From: CAWBJP01 sp963789165
GTDB lineage: Bacteria > Actinomycetota > Acidimicrobiia > IMCC26256 > BP-133
DNA: 64,000 nt
Reading direction: 5' to 3'
NCBI GenBank assembly: GCA_963789165.1
Contig: CAWBJP010000002.1
Location: 385,186-449,185, forward strand
Numbering within the stretch: the first letter of the stretch is position 1; each line of letters opens with the position of its first letter. Shown here piece by piece: positions 33,397 through 42,367 of the stretch. The notes below the pieces were generated by a model, which was not told the DNA's origin, did no database searches, and worked only from the letters and a program-made list of their open reading frames with translations. Made by a program: the position numbers and the translations under genes.

Positions 33397-34239
33397 GTGC
33401 TGGTAGCCACGCCCATCGGCAATCTCGGCGACCTCGCCCCCCGGGCCGTGGAGGCCCTGGCCGGGGCCACCGTGATCGCGGCGGAGGACACCCGGCGGAC
33501 CCGTGCCCTCCTGTCCCACGCCGGGGTGTCGCTGTCCTCCTCACGCCTGGTGGCCCTGCACGGCCACAACGAGGCGGACATGTCGGCCCGGCTGGTAGCC
33601 GAGATGGAGGCCGGCGCCCGGGTCGCCTACGTGACCGACGCCGGGATGCCCGGCATCTCGGACCCCGGCGAGCGCCTGGTGCGCGCCGCCCTGGAACGAG
33701 GCCTGCCGGTGGAGGCGGTGCCCGGACCCAGTGCCGCCCTGACCGCGCTGGTCATCTCCGGCCTGCCCACGTCCCGGTTCGTGTTCGAGGGCTTCCTGCC
33801 CCGCAAGGGGTCCGAGCGGGCCGCCCGCCTGGCCGCCCTGGCCACCGAGGAACGAACCACGGTCATCTTCGAGTCCCCCCGTCGGCTGGCGGCCACACTG
33901 GGCGACCTGGCTGCCGCGCTGGGTCGGGAGCGGCCGGTGGCCGTGGCCCGGGAGCTGACCAAGATGTTCGAGACGGTGTGGCGGGGCACCCTGGGGGAGG
34001 CCGCCGCCGGCGGTCCGGAGGCCAGAGGGGAGCAGGCCATCGTCATCGGCCCGGCCGCTCCCCGACCAGAGCCGGACGACGATCAGGTGCTGGACGCCCT
34101 CCGCCGGGAACTGGCCGAGGGGGCGTCGAAACGGGACGCGGCGAGCGCGGTGGCACGGCGCCTGGGGGTCAGCCGCCGCCGAGCCTACGAATTGGCCACC
34201 ACTCTCCCGTCAGACGGAGGAAGAGGGGGAGCGGCGTAA
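33397..34239 (+). CDS. rsmI: 16S rRNA 2'-O-methyltransferase RsmI
   Basis: The 280-residue enzyme 2'-O-methylates C1402 of 16S rRNA. The SAM-binding motifs are LVATPIGNLGDLAPRAVE, AEDTRRTRALL, YVTDAGMPGISDPG and VPGPSAALTALVISGLPTSR followed by FVFEGFLPRKG. The C-terminal helical domain contains SRRRAYELA. GTG 33397 is the start. The 3' end overlaps the antisense AbrB-like gene by 30 bp. Confidence 0.94.
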   Translation: MLVATPIGNLGDLAPRAVEALAGATVIAAEDTRRTRALLSHAGVSLSSSRLVALHGHNEADMSARLVAEMEAGARVAYVTDAGMPGISDPGERLVRAALERGLPVEAVPGPSAALTALVISGLPTSRFVFEGFLPRKGSERAARLAALATEERTTVIFESPRRLAATLGDLAAALGRERPVAVARELTKMFETVWRGTLGEAAAGGPEARGEQAIVIGPAAPRPEPDDDQVLDALRRELAEGASKRDAASAVARRLGVSRRRAYELATTLPSDGGRGGAA

Positions 34240-34452
34240 GCCCTCCATGCAGGGGGTGCACACGTACTTGTCCCGAAACGCGACGAGACCTTCACCCGAG
34301 TCGCAGAACACGCAACCGGTCTCCACCTTGGTGAGGATGATGCGTTGGTCCTCTACGTGAATGCCGAGGTAGTCGCCCTCATGGATGCGGAAGCGCCTAC
34401 GCAGCTCCGAAGGCAGGACCATGCGGCCGAGCTCGTCCACCTTGCGGGCCAT
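34210..34452 (-). CDS. AbrB/SpoVT-like DNA-binding protein with zinc-ribbon tail
   Basis: This protein of about 80 residues starts ARKVDELGRMVLPSELRRRF after the initiator Met at 34452. The first 45 residues are the swapped-hairpin AbrB/MazE DNA-binding fold (DELGRMVLPSELRRR, GDYLGIHVEDQRIILTK). The C-terminal part has two Cys pairs, CVFC and CTPC, 18 residues apart, a likely zinc ribbon. Such two-part regulators occur in actinobacteria next to rsmI and tatD; targets are unknown. A longer start at 34491 lacks a ribosome-binding site. It is convergent with rsmI and divergent from tatD, whose start is 112 bp away. Confidence 0.82.
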   Translation of the reverse strand: MARKVDELGRMVLPSELRRRFRIHEGDYLGIHVEDQRIILTKVETGCVFCDSGEGLVAFRDKYVCTPCMEGLRRSPSSSV

Positions 34453-34564
34453 GCCGGTGGACCTTGCTCCGGGCCTCCGGTTGGAGGCCATATCGTGGGG
34501 CCCGAATCGAGCCGAGGCTGAGGATGCCACTGGTGCCACCCTTCTCCGTCAGCGAAGAACTGTC

Positions 34565-35368
34565 ATGAGCGAACCAAATTTCTCCAACGACGTTCCCCAG
34601 ATCGGCGCGGCCTACACATGGATCGACACCCACTGCCATCTCCAGCTGGGGGACGAAGCCGCCCAAACCGCCGTCAACCGTGCCTTGGCCGCAGGCGTCG
34701 GGCGCATGATCTGCATCGGGACCGACCTCGCCACCTCGCAGGCGGCGGTGGATCTGGCCGGGTCGCAGAAGCAGGTCTGGGCCACCGTCGGGCTCCACCC
34801 CCACGATGCCTCCCGCCACGATTCCGAGTGGGAAGGGCTGCGCCGCCTGGCCGGGGCGCCGAGGGTGGTGGGGGTGGGGGAGGCCGGCTTCGATCTGCAC
34901 TACCGCCACTCCCCCGAAGCGGCCCAGGAGGCGTCCTTCCGGGCCCATGTACGGCTGGCCACCGAGCTCGACCTGGCCCTCGTCATCCACTCCCGGGAGG
35001 CCTGGGACCAGACTTTCGCCGTGCTCGAGAGCGAGGGGGTGCCGGCCCGGACCGTGTTCCACTGCTTCACGGGAGGCCCCGCTGAGGCTCGCCGGGCGCT
35101 GGACCTGGGGGCGTGGCTGTCGTTCTCGGGCATCGTGTCCTTCCGCAACGCCGACGACGTGCGGGCCGCCGCCGCCCTCGTCCCCGTCGACCGTCTGCTG
35201 GTGGAGACCGACTCGCCCTTCCTGGCTCCCGCCCCTCACCGGGGACGACCCAATGAGCCGGCCTATCTGCCCGAGGTGGGTGCCGCCGTGGCCGTCGCCC
35301 GGGGGACCAGCCCCGAGGCCGTGGCCGAGCTGAGCCGGCGCAACGCCCTGGCTGTCTTCTGGCCGTGA
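34565..35368 (+). CDS. tatD: TatD-family metal-dependent DNase
   Basis: This is a 267-residue TIM-barrel hydrolase. Metal ligands appear in WIDTHCHLQLGD, VVGVGEAGFDLHY, VIHSREAWDQT, VFHCFTGG and LLVETDSPFLAP. TatD proteins are 3'-5' exonucleases acting in DNA repair and turnover. The ATG at 34565 follows AGCGAAGAACTGTC; the open frame upstream of it is antisense to the AbrB-like gene. The stop overlaps the rsmA GTG by 4 bp. Confidence 0.93.
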   Translation: MSEPNFSNDVPQIGAAYTWIDTHCHLQLGDEAAQTAVNRALAAGVGRMICIGTDLATSQAAVDLAGSQKQVWATVGLHPHDASRHDSEWEGLRRLAGAPRVVGVGEAGFDLHYRHSPEAAQEASFRAHVRLATELDLALVIHSREAWDQTFAVLESEGVPARTVFHCFTGGPAEARRALDLGAWLSFSGIVSFRNADDVRAAAALVPVDRLLVETDSPFLAPAPHRGRPNEPAYLPEVGAAVAVARGTSPEAVAELSRRNALAVFWP

Positions 35369-36243
35369 TCTCGGGTGACGCCCCCGGGCCCCCGGGGAAT
35401 CCTCTGCTGTCCCCGGCGGACGTGCGGGGCCTCCTGGCCGCTCATGGGATCCGTCCCAGCCGGGCCCTGGGGCAGAACTTCCTGGCCGACCCCAACACCG
35501 CCCGGCGCATCGTCCGCCTGGCCGGGGTGGCCCCGGGCGACCGGGTGCTCGAAGTGGGCCCCGGGGTCGGCTCCCTGACCCTGGCCCTGGCCGACCAGGT
35601 CGGTCCCGCCGGGGCGGTCACGGCTCTGGAGCTCGACCGCCACCTGGTGCCCGTCCTCGACGAGGTGCTGGTCGGCCGGACCAACGTGCGCCTGGAACAG
35701 GGCGACGCCCTGACCGCCGACTACGAGACCCTGCTGGCCGACGGCACCGACACCATGGTGTCCAACCTGCCCTACAACGTGGCCACCCCCCTCATCGCCC
35801 GGCTCCTCGAAGGAGCCCCTCAGCTGACCCGGCTGGTGGTGCTCGTCCAGCGGGAGGTGGCCGAGCGTCTGGCCGCTCCGCCCGGAAGCCGCCAGAGTGG
35901 CTCGGTGTCGGTCAAGGTCGCCTACTTCTCCCGGCCCAAGGTCCTGGCCGTCGTGCCGCCCACCGTCTTCGTCCCCCGCCCCCGGGTCGAGTCCGCCCTC
36001 GTCGCCTTCGACCGCCTGCCCACACCGCCTGTGGATGTGCCGTCCGCCCCCGGGCTGTTCGAGCTGGCCCGGGCCGGCTTCGCCCAGCGCCGCAAGACGC
36101 TCCGTCAGGCCCTGCGGCCGCGGCTGGGAGCCTCGGCGGCCGAGATGCTCTCCGCCGCCGGGGTGGACCCGGGCGCCCGGGCCGAGGCCCTGTCCCTGGA
36201 GGAATGGGCCGCTCTCGCCCGGGTCGCGGGAGCCATGACATGA
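35365..36243 (+). CDS. rsmA: 16S rRNA dimethyladenosine transferase RsmA (KsgA)
   Basis: The 292-residue enzyme dimethylates A1518 and A1519 of 16S rRNA. Motifs: PSRALGQNFLADPNTARRIV, VLEVGPGVGSLTLALA (SAM site), ALELDRHLV, TMVSNLPYNVATPLI (catalytic NLPY) and VFVPRPRVESALV. It starts with GTG at 35365, overlapping tatD (GTGA), and ends in an ATGA overlap with ispE. The order tatD-rsmA-ispE is common in actinobacteria. Confidence 0.95.
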   Translation: MISGDAPGPPGNPLLSPADVRGLLAAHGIRPSRALGQNFLADPNTARRIVRLAGVAPGDRVLEVGPGVGSLTLALADQVGPAGAVTALELDRHLVPVLDEVLVGRTNVRLEQGDALTADYETLLADGTDTMVSNLPYNVATPLIARLLEGAPQLTRLVVLVQREVAERLAAPPGSRQSGSVSVKVAYFSRPKVLAVVPPTVFVPRPRVESALVAFDRLPTPPVDVPSAPGLFELARAGFAQRRKTLRQALRPRLGASAAEMLSAAGVDPGARAEALSLEEWAALARVAGAMT

Positions 36244-37176
36244 GCCTGGGCTACGCCGGGGCAGAAGGTGAGGCCGGCGGTTCGCACTTCCTGCGACTGG
36301 TGGCCCGGGCCAAGCTCACCCTGTCGTTGCGGGTCCTGGGGCGCCGGCCCGACGGTTACCACGACCTCGAGGCGTTGGTGGTGTCCCTCCAGGATCCCCA
36401 TGACGTCGTCAGCGTCTGCCTTCATCCCACGGCCGGGGTGCTCATGTGGCCCATGTCGGGACGAGCCTCCGCCGGCGTGCCTCCCGGGGCGGACAACCTG
36501 GCCGCCGTGGCCGGGCGCACGATCCTCCAGGCGGCGGACGATGAGGCTCCCTTTGCCGCCGCCGGCCTCGAGATCGCGCTGCACAAGGAGATCCCCGCCG
36601 GCGCCGGGCTCGGTGGCGGATCGGCCGACGCGGCCGCCACGCTGGTGGCGGGAGACCGCCTGCTCGACCTGTCGCTCGGTCTCGCCGCACTCACCGACCT
36701 GGCCGCCGGGCTCGGATCCGACGTCGCCTTCTGCCTGTTGGGAGGAACGGCTTGGATGCGGGGCCGGGGCGAAGTGATCGAACCTCTGGCGCCCCTGGAT
36801 GCGCTGCCCCTGGTGGTGGCCGTCCCGCCCTTCGGCCTGTCCACCCCGGCTGTCTACGCCGCCTGGGACGACCTGGGCGGTCCGCGCTCGAGAACGCGTC
36901 GTTCCCGCTCCTCCGGCCCTGGCCGGTCTTCTCCCCGGCGGGCTGGCCAACGACCTGGAGCCGGCCGCCGAGGCGGTCGAGCCCCGGCTGCGGCCGTTCC
37001 GGGAGGCACTCGAGGACCTGGCTCAAGGGCCGGCGCTGCTGGCCGGAAGCGGCTCCGCCCAGGCGGTCCTCGCCGCCGATGCAGACCGCGCCAAAGCTCT
37101 GGCCATCGACCTGAGAGTCCGTCTCGGCGCTCAGGCCTGGGCCACCCGCCCCGTCGAACGGGGCGTCGCCTTCTAA
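36240..37176 (+). pseudogene. ispE: ispE (CDP-methylerythritol kinase) with an internal frameshift
   Basis: The gene encodes the GHMP kinase of the methylerythritol phosphate pathway, which makes isoprenoid precursors. The ATG at 36240 overlaps rsmA. The first frame gives ARAKLTLSLRVLGRRPDGYH, the ATP loop IPAGAGLGGGSADAAATL and GSDVAFCLLGGTAW, up to VYAAWDDLGGP. Near 36885-36900 the match moves by one base to the next frame, which continues VVPAPPALAGLLPGGLANDL, then LLAGSGSAQAVLA and ends VERGVAF at 37176. Without a shift the protein would run off into Arg/Pro-rich nonsense. The pathway is essential in such bacteria, so a sequence error is more likely than true loss. Confidence 0.82.
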
Positions 37177-37216
37177 GCCACTCATCCCGGGGACACCCCG
37201 TACCCCGGGTCGGGCG

Positions 37217-37318
37217 TTACTTCCCGGCCGCTCGGCGCTGCCAGCGCGTGCGCTTGAGGAGCTTCTTGTGCTTCTTCTTCCGCATCCGCTTGCGGCGCTT
37301 CTTGATGAGCGAGCCCAT
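37217..37318 (-). CDS. Ribosomal protein bS22 (33 residues)
   Basis: A 33-codon gene lies on the minus strand, from ATG 37318 to TAA 37217. It begins MGSLIKKRRKRMRKKKHKKL and continues LKRTRWQRRAAGK. This matches the very basic bS22 protein found in the 30S subunit of mycobacteria and other actinobacteria, part of the AURKAIP1/COX24-like group. It lies antisense in the gap between ispE and tRNA-Gln and is easily missed because of its size. Confidence 0.9.
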   Translation of the reverse strand: MGSLIKKRRKRMRKKKHKKLLKRTRWQRRAAGK

Positions 37319-37395
37319 GGCGGGGGCACACTACCCGCCGACCCTTGTAGCTGTCATACCGCTGGCTTCGCGGTGCCAGGTATCGTCCTAGACGG

Positions 37396-37467
37396 TCGGG
37401 GGTGGTGTAACCGGCAGCACAGGGTCCTTTGGAGTCCCTGGACGAGGTTCGAATCCTCGCCCCCGAG
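37396..37467 (+). tRNA. tRNA-Gln(TTG)
   Basis: A 72-nt cloverleaf has a perfect acceptor stem TCGGGGG/CCCCCGA, a D arm GTGT/GCAC and a T arm CGAGG-TTCGAAT-CCTCG. The loop CTTTGGA gives anticodon TTG (codon CAA). One T-T mismatch sits in the anticodon stem. CCA is not encoded. It lies 25 bp before glmU. Confidence 0.9.
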
Positions 37468-37492
37468 CTCGGCCCACTGAAAGGGGTGGAGG

Positions 37493-38947
37493 ATGACCGA
37501 GGCTTCCCCGAGCCGCTTGGCCGCGGTGGTGCTCGCCGCGGGCGAGGGCACCCGCATGAAGTCCTCCATCCCCAAGGTGCTCCACCCTCTGTGCGGTCGG
37601 CCGATGCTCCTCCACGTCATCGGCGCGCTCGAGCAGCTGGCCGTGGAACGGATCGTGGTGGTGGTCGGGCACGGGGCCGACAAGGTCGTCAAGACCCTCC
37701 ACGGCGAGACCGACGTGCCCCTCGAGTTCGTCGAGCAACGGGTCCAGCGGGGGACGGGGGACGCCGTCTCGGTGGCCCTGACCGTCTTCGCCGACGAGCT
37801 CGACGGCGACGACGACATCGTGGTCGTTCCCGGCGACACCCCGTTGTTGCAGGCCGAGACAGTGGCCGCTCTGATCCGGGAGCACGAGGCGTCGGGAGCC
37901 GCCGCCACCATCCTCACCGCCCGCCTGCCCGACGCCACCGGTTACGGCCGGATCGTGCGGGGCAAGGACGGCGGGGTCGAATCGATCGTCGACCACTGGG
38001 ACGCCACCGACGCCGAGCGGGAGATCGACGAGGTCAACACGTCGATCTACTGCTTCCGCCGGAACCTGATCGCTCCCGCCCTGCGCCGCCTGTCGCCCGA
38101 GAATGCTCAGGGCGAGTACTACCTGACCGACGCCATCGCCGTGCTGCGCCAGGCGGGCCACAGGGTCGTGGCCATGACCGCGCCGGAGACGGCCGAGGCC
38201 GTCGGCGTCAACGACCGGCTCCAACTGGCCGAGGCCGAGGCGGCGCTGCGGGCCCGGATCAACGCCTCGTGGATGCGGGCCGGGGTGACCATGACCGACC
38301 CGGCCCGCACTTACGTCGACGCCTCCGTCACCCTCGGCGCGGACGTCTCCCTCCTGCCCGGGGTTGTCCTCGAGGGGCGCACCTCCGTCGGCGCCGGGTC
38401 GGTGATCGGGCCCGACACCCGCCTGGTCGACACCACGGTGGGGGAGGGCGCCATCGTCACCTACACCGTGGCCCGGGAAGCCGAGATCGGTGACGGGGTG
38501 ACCGTGGGCCCCTACACCCACCTGCGGCCCGGCACCCGGTTGGCCCGGGACGCCAAGGCGGGCAGCTTCGTGGAGATCAAGGCCTCGGAGGTGGAGGAGG
38601 GCGCCAAGATCCCCCATCTCGCCTATGTGGGCGACGCCACCGTGGGGCCCGGCGCCAACGTGGGTGCCGGCACCATCACCGCCAACTACGACGGTCGGGC
38701 CAAGCACCGGACCCGCATCGGCGCCCGGGCCCGGATCGGGTCCAACACCGTGCTGGTGGCGCCGGTCGAAGTGGGCGAGGACGCCTACACCGGCGCCGGC
38801 TCGGTGGTGACCCATGACGTGCCCGCCGGCGCTCTGGCCAAGGGCGTTCCGGCCCGGGTGGAGGAGGGCTGGGCCAAAGCCCGGAGCGACGAAGCGGCGC
38901 CGGAAACCGCTGCGCCAGAAGGCGGAGCGGCAGGCGAAGAGGGTTGA
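37493..38947 (+). CDS. glmU: Bifunctional UDP-GlcNAc pyrophosphorylase/GlcN-1-P acetyltransferase
   Basis: The 484-residue enzyme makes UDP-N-acetylglucosamine for peptidoglycan. Residues 8-235 are the uridylyltransferase, with AVVLAAGEGTRMKSSIPKVL and the metal Asp in VVVPGDTPLL. Residues 255-460 form a left-handed beta helix of hexapeptide repeats, with the acetyltransferase residues in TITANYDGRAKHRT. The last 25 residues are Ala/Glu-rich and disordered. The ATG at 37493 follows GGAGG directly after the tRNA. It is followed by prs, rplY and pth. Confidence 0.96.
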   Translation: MTEASPSRLAAVVLAAGEGTRMKSSIPKVLHPLCGRPMLLHVIGALEQLAVERIVVVVGHGADKVVKTLHGETDVPLEFVEQRVQRGTGDAVSVALTVFADELDGDDDIVVVPGDTPLLQAETVAALIREHEASGAAATILTARLPDATGYGRIVRGKDGGVESIVDHWDATDAEREIDEVNTSIYCFRRNLIAPALRRLSPENAQGEYYLTDAIAVLRQAGHRVVAMTAPETAEAVGVNDRLQLAEAEAALRARINASWMRAGVTMTDPARTYVDASVTLGADVSLLPGVVLEGRTSVGAGSVIGPDTRLVDTTVGEGAIVTYTVAREAEIGDGVTVGPYTHLRPGTRLARDAKAGSFVEIKASEVEEGAKIPHLAYVGDATVGPGANVGAGTITANYDGRAKHRTRIGARARIGSNTVLVAPVEVGEDAYTGAGSVVTHDVPAGALAKGVPARVEEGWAKARSDEAAPETAAPEGGAAGEEG

Positions 38948-39030
38948 ACCCCGTTTCACCTCCTCAGATCTGCGAAACTGGCATGTAAGGGCTCTGGGGT
39001 GGGGCGTGCCTCGGAGGGGACGGAGACAGC

Positions 39031-40002
39031 ATGGAACTGGTCACGAAGAAGAAGCTCATGCTCTTCAGCGGGCGGGCCAATGTGGCCCTCTCGGAGGAGA
39101 TCGCCGAGAACCTCGGCGTCCCGCTGGGCGACGTGGAACTGTCCACGTTCGCCAACGGGGAGATCTACTGCCGGTACCTGGAGAGCATCCGGGGCGCCGA
39201 CGTCTTCATCGTCCAGAGCCACTGCGATCCGATCAACGAGCGGATCATGGAGCAGCTGATCATGATCGACGCCGCCAAGCGGGCGTCGGCCAAGCGGATC
39301 ACGGCCGTGTGTCCCTTCTACGGCTACGCCCGCCAGGACAAGAAGACGGAGGGCCGCGAGCCCATCACCGCCCGGCTTCTGGCCGACATGCTCACCACCT
39401 CGGCCGGCGCCGACCGGGTCGTGGCCATGGACCTCCACACCGGCCAGATCCAGGGCTTCTTCAACACGCCGGTCGACCACCTCACCGCCCTGCCCGTTCT
39501 CTCGTCCTATCTGATGGAGACGGTGGAGGGCGACCCGGTGGTCGTCTCACCTGACGCCGGCCGGGTGAAGCTGGCCCAGCGCCTCGCCCACCACCTCAAC
39601 ACCGACATCGCCATCATCGACAAGCGCCGGCCCCGGGGCACCCACAACCTGGCCCAGGCCAGCGAGATCGTGGGTCAGATCACCGGGCGGCCCTGCATCC
39701 TGATCGACGACATGGTCGACACCGCCGGCACCGTCACCTCGGCGGCGGAGCTCCTGGTGGAAAAGGGGGCGGCCTGCGTCTACGTGGCCGCCACCCACGG
39801 GGTGCTGTCCGGTCCGGCCGTGGATCGCCTGAAGAACGCCCCCATCCGGGAGGTCATCCTCACCAATACCCTGCCCATCGAGGATGGCAAGCGCTTCCCC
39901 GAGCTGCGGGTGCTCTCCATCGCCCCCATCATCGCCGACGCCCTCGACGCCGTGTTCGAGGACACCAGCGTGAGCCAGATCTTCCAGGGAGACAACCTGT
40001 AG
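39031..40002 (+). CDS. prs: Ribose-phosphate pyrophosphokinase
   Basis: The 323-residue enzyme makes PRPP from ribose 5-phosphate and ATP for nucleotide, His and Trp synthesis. Conserved elements: the flexible loop in CPFYGYARQDKKTEGREPIT, VAMDLHTGQIQGFF, the catalytic loop near DKRRPRGTHN, and the PRPP-binding signature LIDDMVDTAGTV. It starts at ATG 39031. It lies between glmU and rplY, a conserved arrangement. Confidence 0.96.
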   Translation: MELVTKKKLMLFSGRANVALSEEIAENLGVPLGDVELSTFANGEIYCRYLESIRGADVFIVQSHCDPINERIMEQLIMIDAAKRASAKRITAVCPFYGYARQDKKTEGREPITARLLADMLTTSAGADRVVAMDLHTGQIQGFFNTPVDHLTALPVLSSYLMETVEGDPVVVSPDAGRVKLAQRLAHHLNTDIAIIDKRRPRGTHNLAQASEIVGQITGRPCILIDDMVDTAGTVTSAAELLVEKGAACVYVAATHGVLSGPAVDRLKNAPIREVILTNTLPIEDGKRFPELRVLSIAPIIADALDAVFEDTSVSQIFQGDNL

Positions 40003-40027
40003 GCAGGGCCCACTAGGCTGCCCGCCC

Positions 40028-40702
40028 ATGGATGAGGTCACGCTGGTTGCTGAGGTCCGCCGGGGTACCGGCAAGTCCGTCGCCCGGAAGGTCCGCCGCG
40101 AGGGCAAGGTCCCGGCCATCGTCTACGGGCTGGGCACGGATGCCACACCGGTGTCGGTTCCGGGGCGGGAGCTCCAGCACATCCTCCACGGGCCCGGAGG
40201 GGTCAACACCCTCATCAACCTGGACATGACCGGTACCAGCGAGCTGGTCCTGGTGCGCCAGATCCAGCGCCACCCGGTGCGCCACAACCTGGTCCATGTC
40301 GACCTGATCCGGGTGAGCCGCGACGTGGCCATCGCCGCCGAGGTGCCCATCCACCTCATCGGCGAGCCCGAAGGGGTCCGGGACGGCGGCCTGCTCGAGC
40401 AGCTGATCTTCACCCTCTCCGTCGAGGCCAAGCCGGCCGACATCCCCCAGAACATCCAGATCGACGTGTCCGCCCTCACCATCGGGGATCACCTGTCGGT
40501 CGCCGACCTCGTCCTACCGCCCGGTGTGACCTCCACCCAGGAACCCGAGGAGCAGGTGGCCCACGTGTCCCAGCCCCGCGGCCTGGCTCTGCCCGAAGAG
40601 GAGGAAGCGGCCGCCGCGGCTGCCGCGGCCGAGGCCGAGGGCGAGGAGGGGGCCGAGCCGGGAGAGGCGTCCGCCGAAGGCGGGGCTTCCGGCGGGGAGT
40701 AA
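40028..40702 (+). CDS. rplY: Large ribosomal subunit protein bL25 (CTC form)
   Basis: This is a 224-residue 5S rRNA-binding protein of the long TL5/CTC type. The N-terminal L25 domain (TLVAEVRRGTGKSVARKVRR, GKVPAIVYGLG) is followed by the C-terminal beta domain (VPIHLIGEPEGVRDGGLLEQ). A tail of about 35 Ala/Glu residues after LALPEEEEAA is low complexity. It starts at ATG 40028. It is nested in the glmU-prs-rplY-pth operon. Confidence 0.94.
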   Translation: MDEVTLVAEVRRGTGKSVARKVRREGKVPAIVYGLGTDATPVSVPGRELQHILHGPGGVNTLINLDMTGTSELVLVRQIQRHPVRHNLVHVDLIRVSRDVAIAAEVPIHLIGEPEGVRDGGLLEQLIFTLSVEAKPADIPQNIQIDVSALTIGDHLSVADLVLPPGVTSTQEPEEQVAHVSQPRGLALPEEEEAAAAAAAAEAEGEEGAEPGEASAEGGASGGE

Positions 40703-40711
40703 CCACCCCGG

Positions 40712-41308
40712 GTGCTGTTCCGGCGCCAGGCCCAGGGGGCGTCGGCCGACCTGCTGGTGGTCGGGCTCGGCAACCCGGGCGAGGATTACGAGCGCACCCG
40801 GCACAACGTCGGGGCCGAGGTGGTCGACGTGCTGGCCCGGCGCCACGGCGGGAAGCTGCGCCGCCAGAAGGAGCGCTCCCTGACCGACGAGGTCACCATC
40901 GCCGGGAAGCGGGTGGCGCTGGCCATCCCCCTCACCTACATGAACCTGTCCGGGGAGGCGGTCGGACCCCTGGTGCGCCGCTACCGGGTCGAGCCCACCG
41001 GACTGGTGGTCGTCCACGACGAGATGGATCTCGAAGTTCCCCGCCTCCAGGTCAAGGCGGGTGGCGGGCTGGCCGGCCACAACGGCCTCAAGTCGATCGT
41101 GGCCCACCTGCACTCCCAGGACTTCCTCCGGGTGCGCATCGGGATCGGCAAGCCCCCCGGGCGCCGGGAAGGGGCGGACCACGTGCTGCGGCGATTCTCC
41201 AAGGCCGAGCGGGAGCAGATGGAAGTCACCATCGAACAGGCCGCCGACGCCGTCGAGGCGATTGCCAGCGAGGGCGTGGCGGCGGCCATGAACCGCTTCA
41301 ATTCGTAG
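40712..41308 (+). CDS. pth: Peptidyl-tRNA hydrolase
   Basis: The 198-residue enzyme releases peptides from drop-off peptidyl-tRNAs. Catalytic residues are visible: Asn and His in VGLGNPGEDYERTRHNVGAE, the Asp in VVHDEMDLEVPRLQVKAGGG and Asn in LAGHNGLKSI. It starts with GTG 40712, 9 bp after rplY. It is convergent with the lipoprotein gene, whose stop is 3 bp away. Confidence 0.96.
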   Translation: MLFRRQAQGASADLLVVGLGNPGEDYERTRHNVGAEVVDVLARRHGGKLRRQKERSLTDEVTIAGKRVALAIPLTYMNLSGEAVGPLVRRYRVEPTGLVVVHDEMDLEVPRLQVKAGGGLAGHNGLKSIVAHLHSQDFLRVRIGIGKPPGRREGADHVLRRFSKAEREQMEVTIEQAADAVEAIASEGVAAAMNRFNS

Positions 41309-41311
41309 AAG

Positions 41312-42253
41312 CTAGGAAGCCCCGAGGAACTCGGCCAGGTCGATGGTCTCGCTGGCGGGCGGGATCTTCACGTCGACGTCCTGACCGAAGTCGAAGAACT
41401 CCATGCTGACCTTGGCCGTCCCCGTCGTCGGAGCGGCTCCCTCGCCGCCGGGCACCTTGGCCTTGGACAGGTCGATCTCGTAGACCAGGCGCCGGGGGAA
41501 CCCGTCGCTGTCGATCCAGGCCTCCATGGGCAGCTCATTGACACCCACGGTCGCCGCCGCCTGGGCGACTGCGGACCTGAGCCGGTCGGCGTTGGGGCCC
41601 GAGATGTTCGCGGCCAGCTGCTCGTTCGCCTTCTGGAGGTTCACGGTCATCTTCAGGTGCCTGGTGGAAACGCCCCGCACGTCCTCGGTGCCGACCTCGG
41701 TGATCTCCCCTCCCGCTCCGGCCAGGAGGGCGATGTTGGCCAGCGGATCTGAGCTGTTGAACTGGGCGGTCAGGGCGGCGACGTCGATTCCTGACTGGCT
41801 GGACAGGGCGGCCAGGTCGAGGCGGGCCCACTGCTTCCCGCCCGGCAGGCCGGCGGCCAGCTCCGGCGGGAAGTGCATGTAGACGGCCTTGCCGTCGAAG
41901 ACGGTGGACACGGTGGCGCCGCCGGGAGGTGTCCCCGGAATGACCGAGGCCATGTCCATGTCCAGGCTCATGAGCGGCACCGAGCTGTCGGAGGCGCCCT
42001 TGGCCGTCAGGTTCAGCGGGCCGTTGGGGCCGGTCACCGACATGGTGAACTCGAAGCGTGACGTCTTGGCGTCGGCGGCACGGCCGGCGGAGGCGAGGAC
42101 GAGGTCGAGGACACTCGTCTCGCCGGTGTCGTCGCCCTTGTCCGAAGTGTCCGGCTTGGCCGAGCCGGCCTGGTTCTTCTTGCCGTCGCCGCCGCAGGCG
42201 CCCAGCAGGGCGAGCGATCCGGCGGCGAGCAGGGCGATGAGGCGACGGTTCAT
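41312..42253 (-). CDS. LppX/LprG-like lipoprotein
   Basis: This is a 313-residue lipoprotein. The signal MNRRLIALLAAGSLALLGA ends with the lipobox LLGACG, so Cys20 is lipidated. After a charged linker (about 21-48) the body has the beta-rich pattern of the LppX/LprAFG and LolA-like fold: DLVLASAGRAADAKTSRFEF, then MPMEAWIDSDGFPRRLVYEI-like strands near 255-280. In mycobacteria this fold shuttles lipids to the outer envelope. The fold match is moderate and the ligand is unknown. The gene is divergent from mfd. Confidence 0.7.
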   Translation of the reverse strand: MNRRLIALLAAGSLALLGACGGDGKKNQAGSAKPDTSDKGDDTGETSVLDLVLASAGRAADAKTSRFEFTMSVTGPNGPLNLTAKGASDSSVPLMSLDMDMASVIPGTPPGGATVSTVFDGKAVYMHFPPELAAGLPGGKQWARLDLAALSSQSGIDVAALTAQFNSSDPLANIALLAGAGGEITEVGTEDVRGVSTRHLKMTVNLQKANEQLAANISGPNADRLRSAVAQAAATVGVNELPMEAWIDSDGFPRRLVYEIDLSKAKVPGGEGAAPTTGTAKVSMEFFDFGQDVDVKIPPASETIDLAEFLGAS

Positions 42254-42367
42254 GAGGCAACTCCTTGCGCCGGGCGCGGGAAACCCGGCCCTAATGCCAC
42301 CTCATCGGCTCGAAAGGGACCGGCCTTGAGGTTGGACCTTGCAGCCTAAGCTTCCAAGACCGTACCC

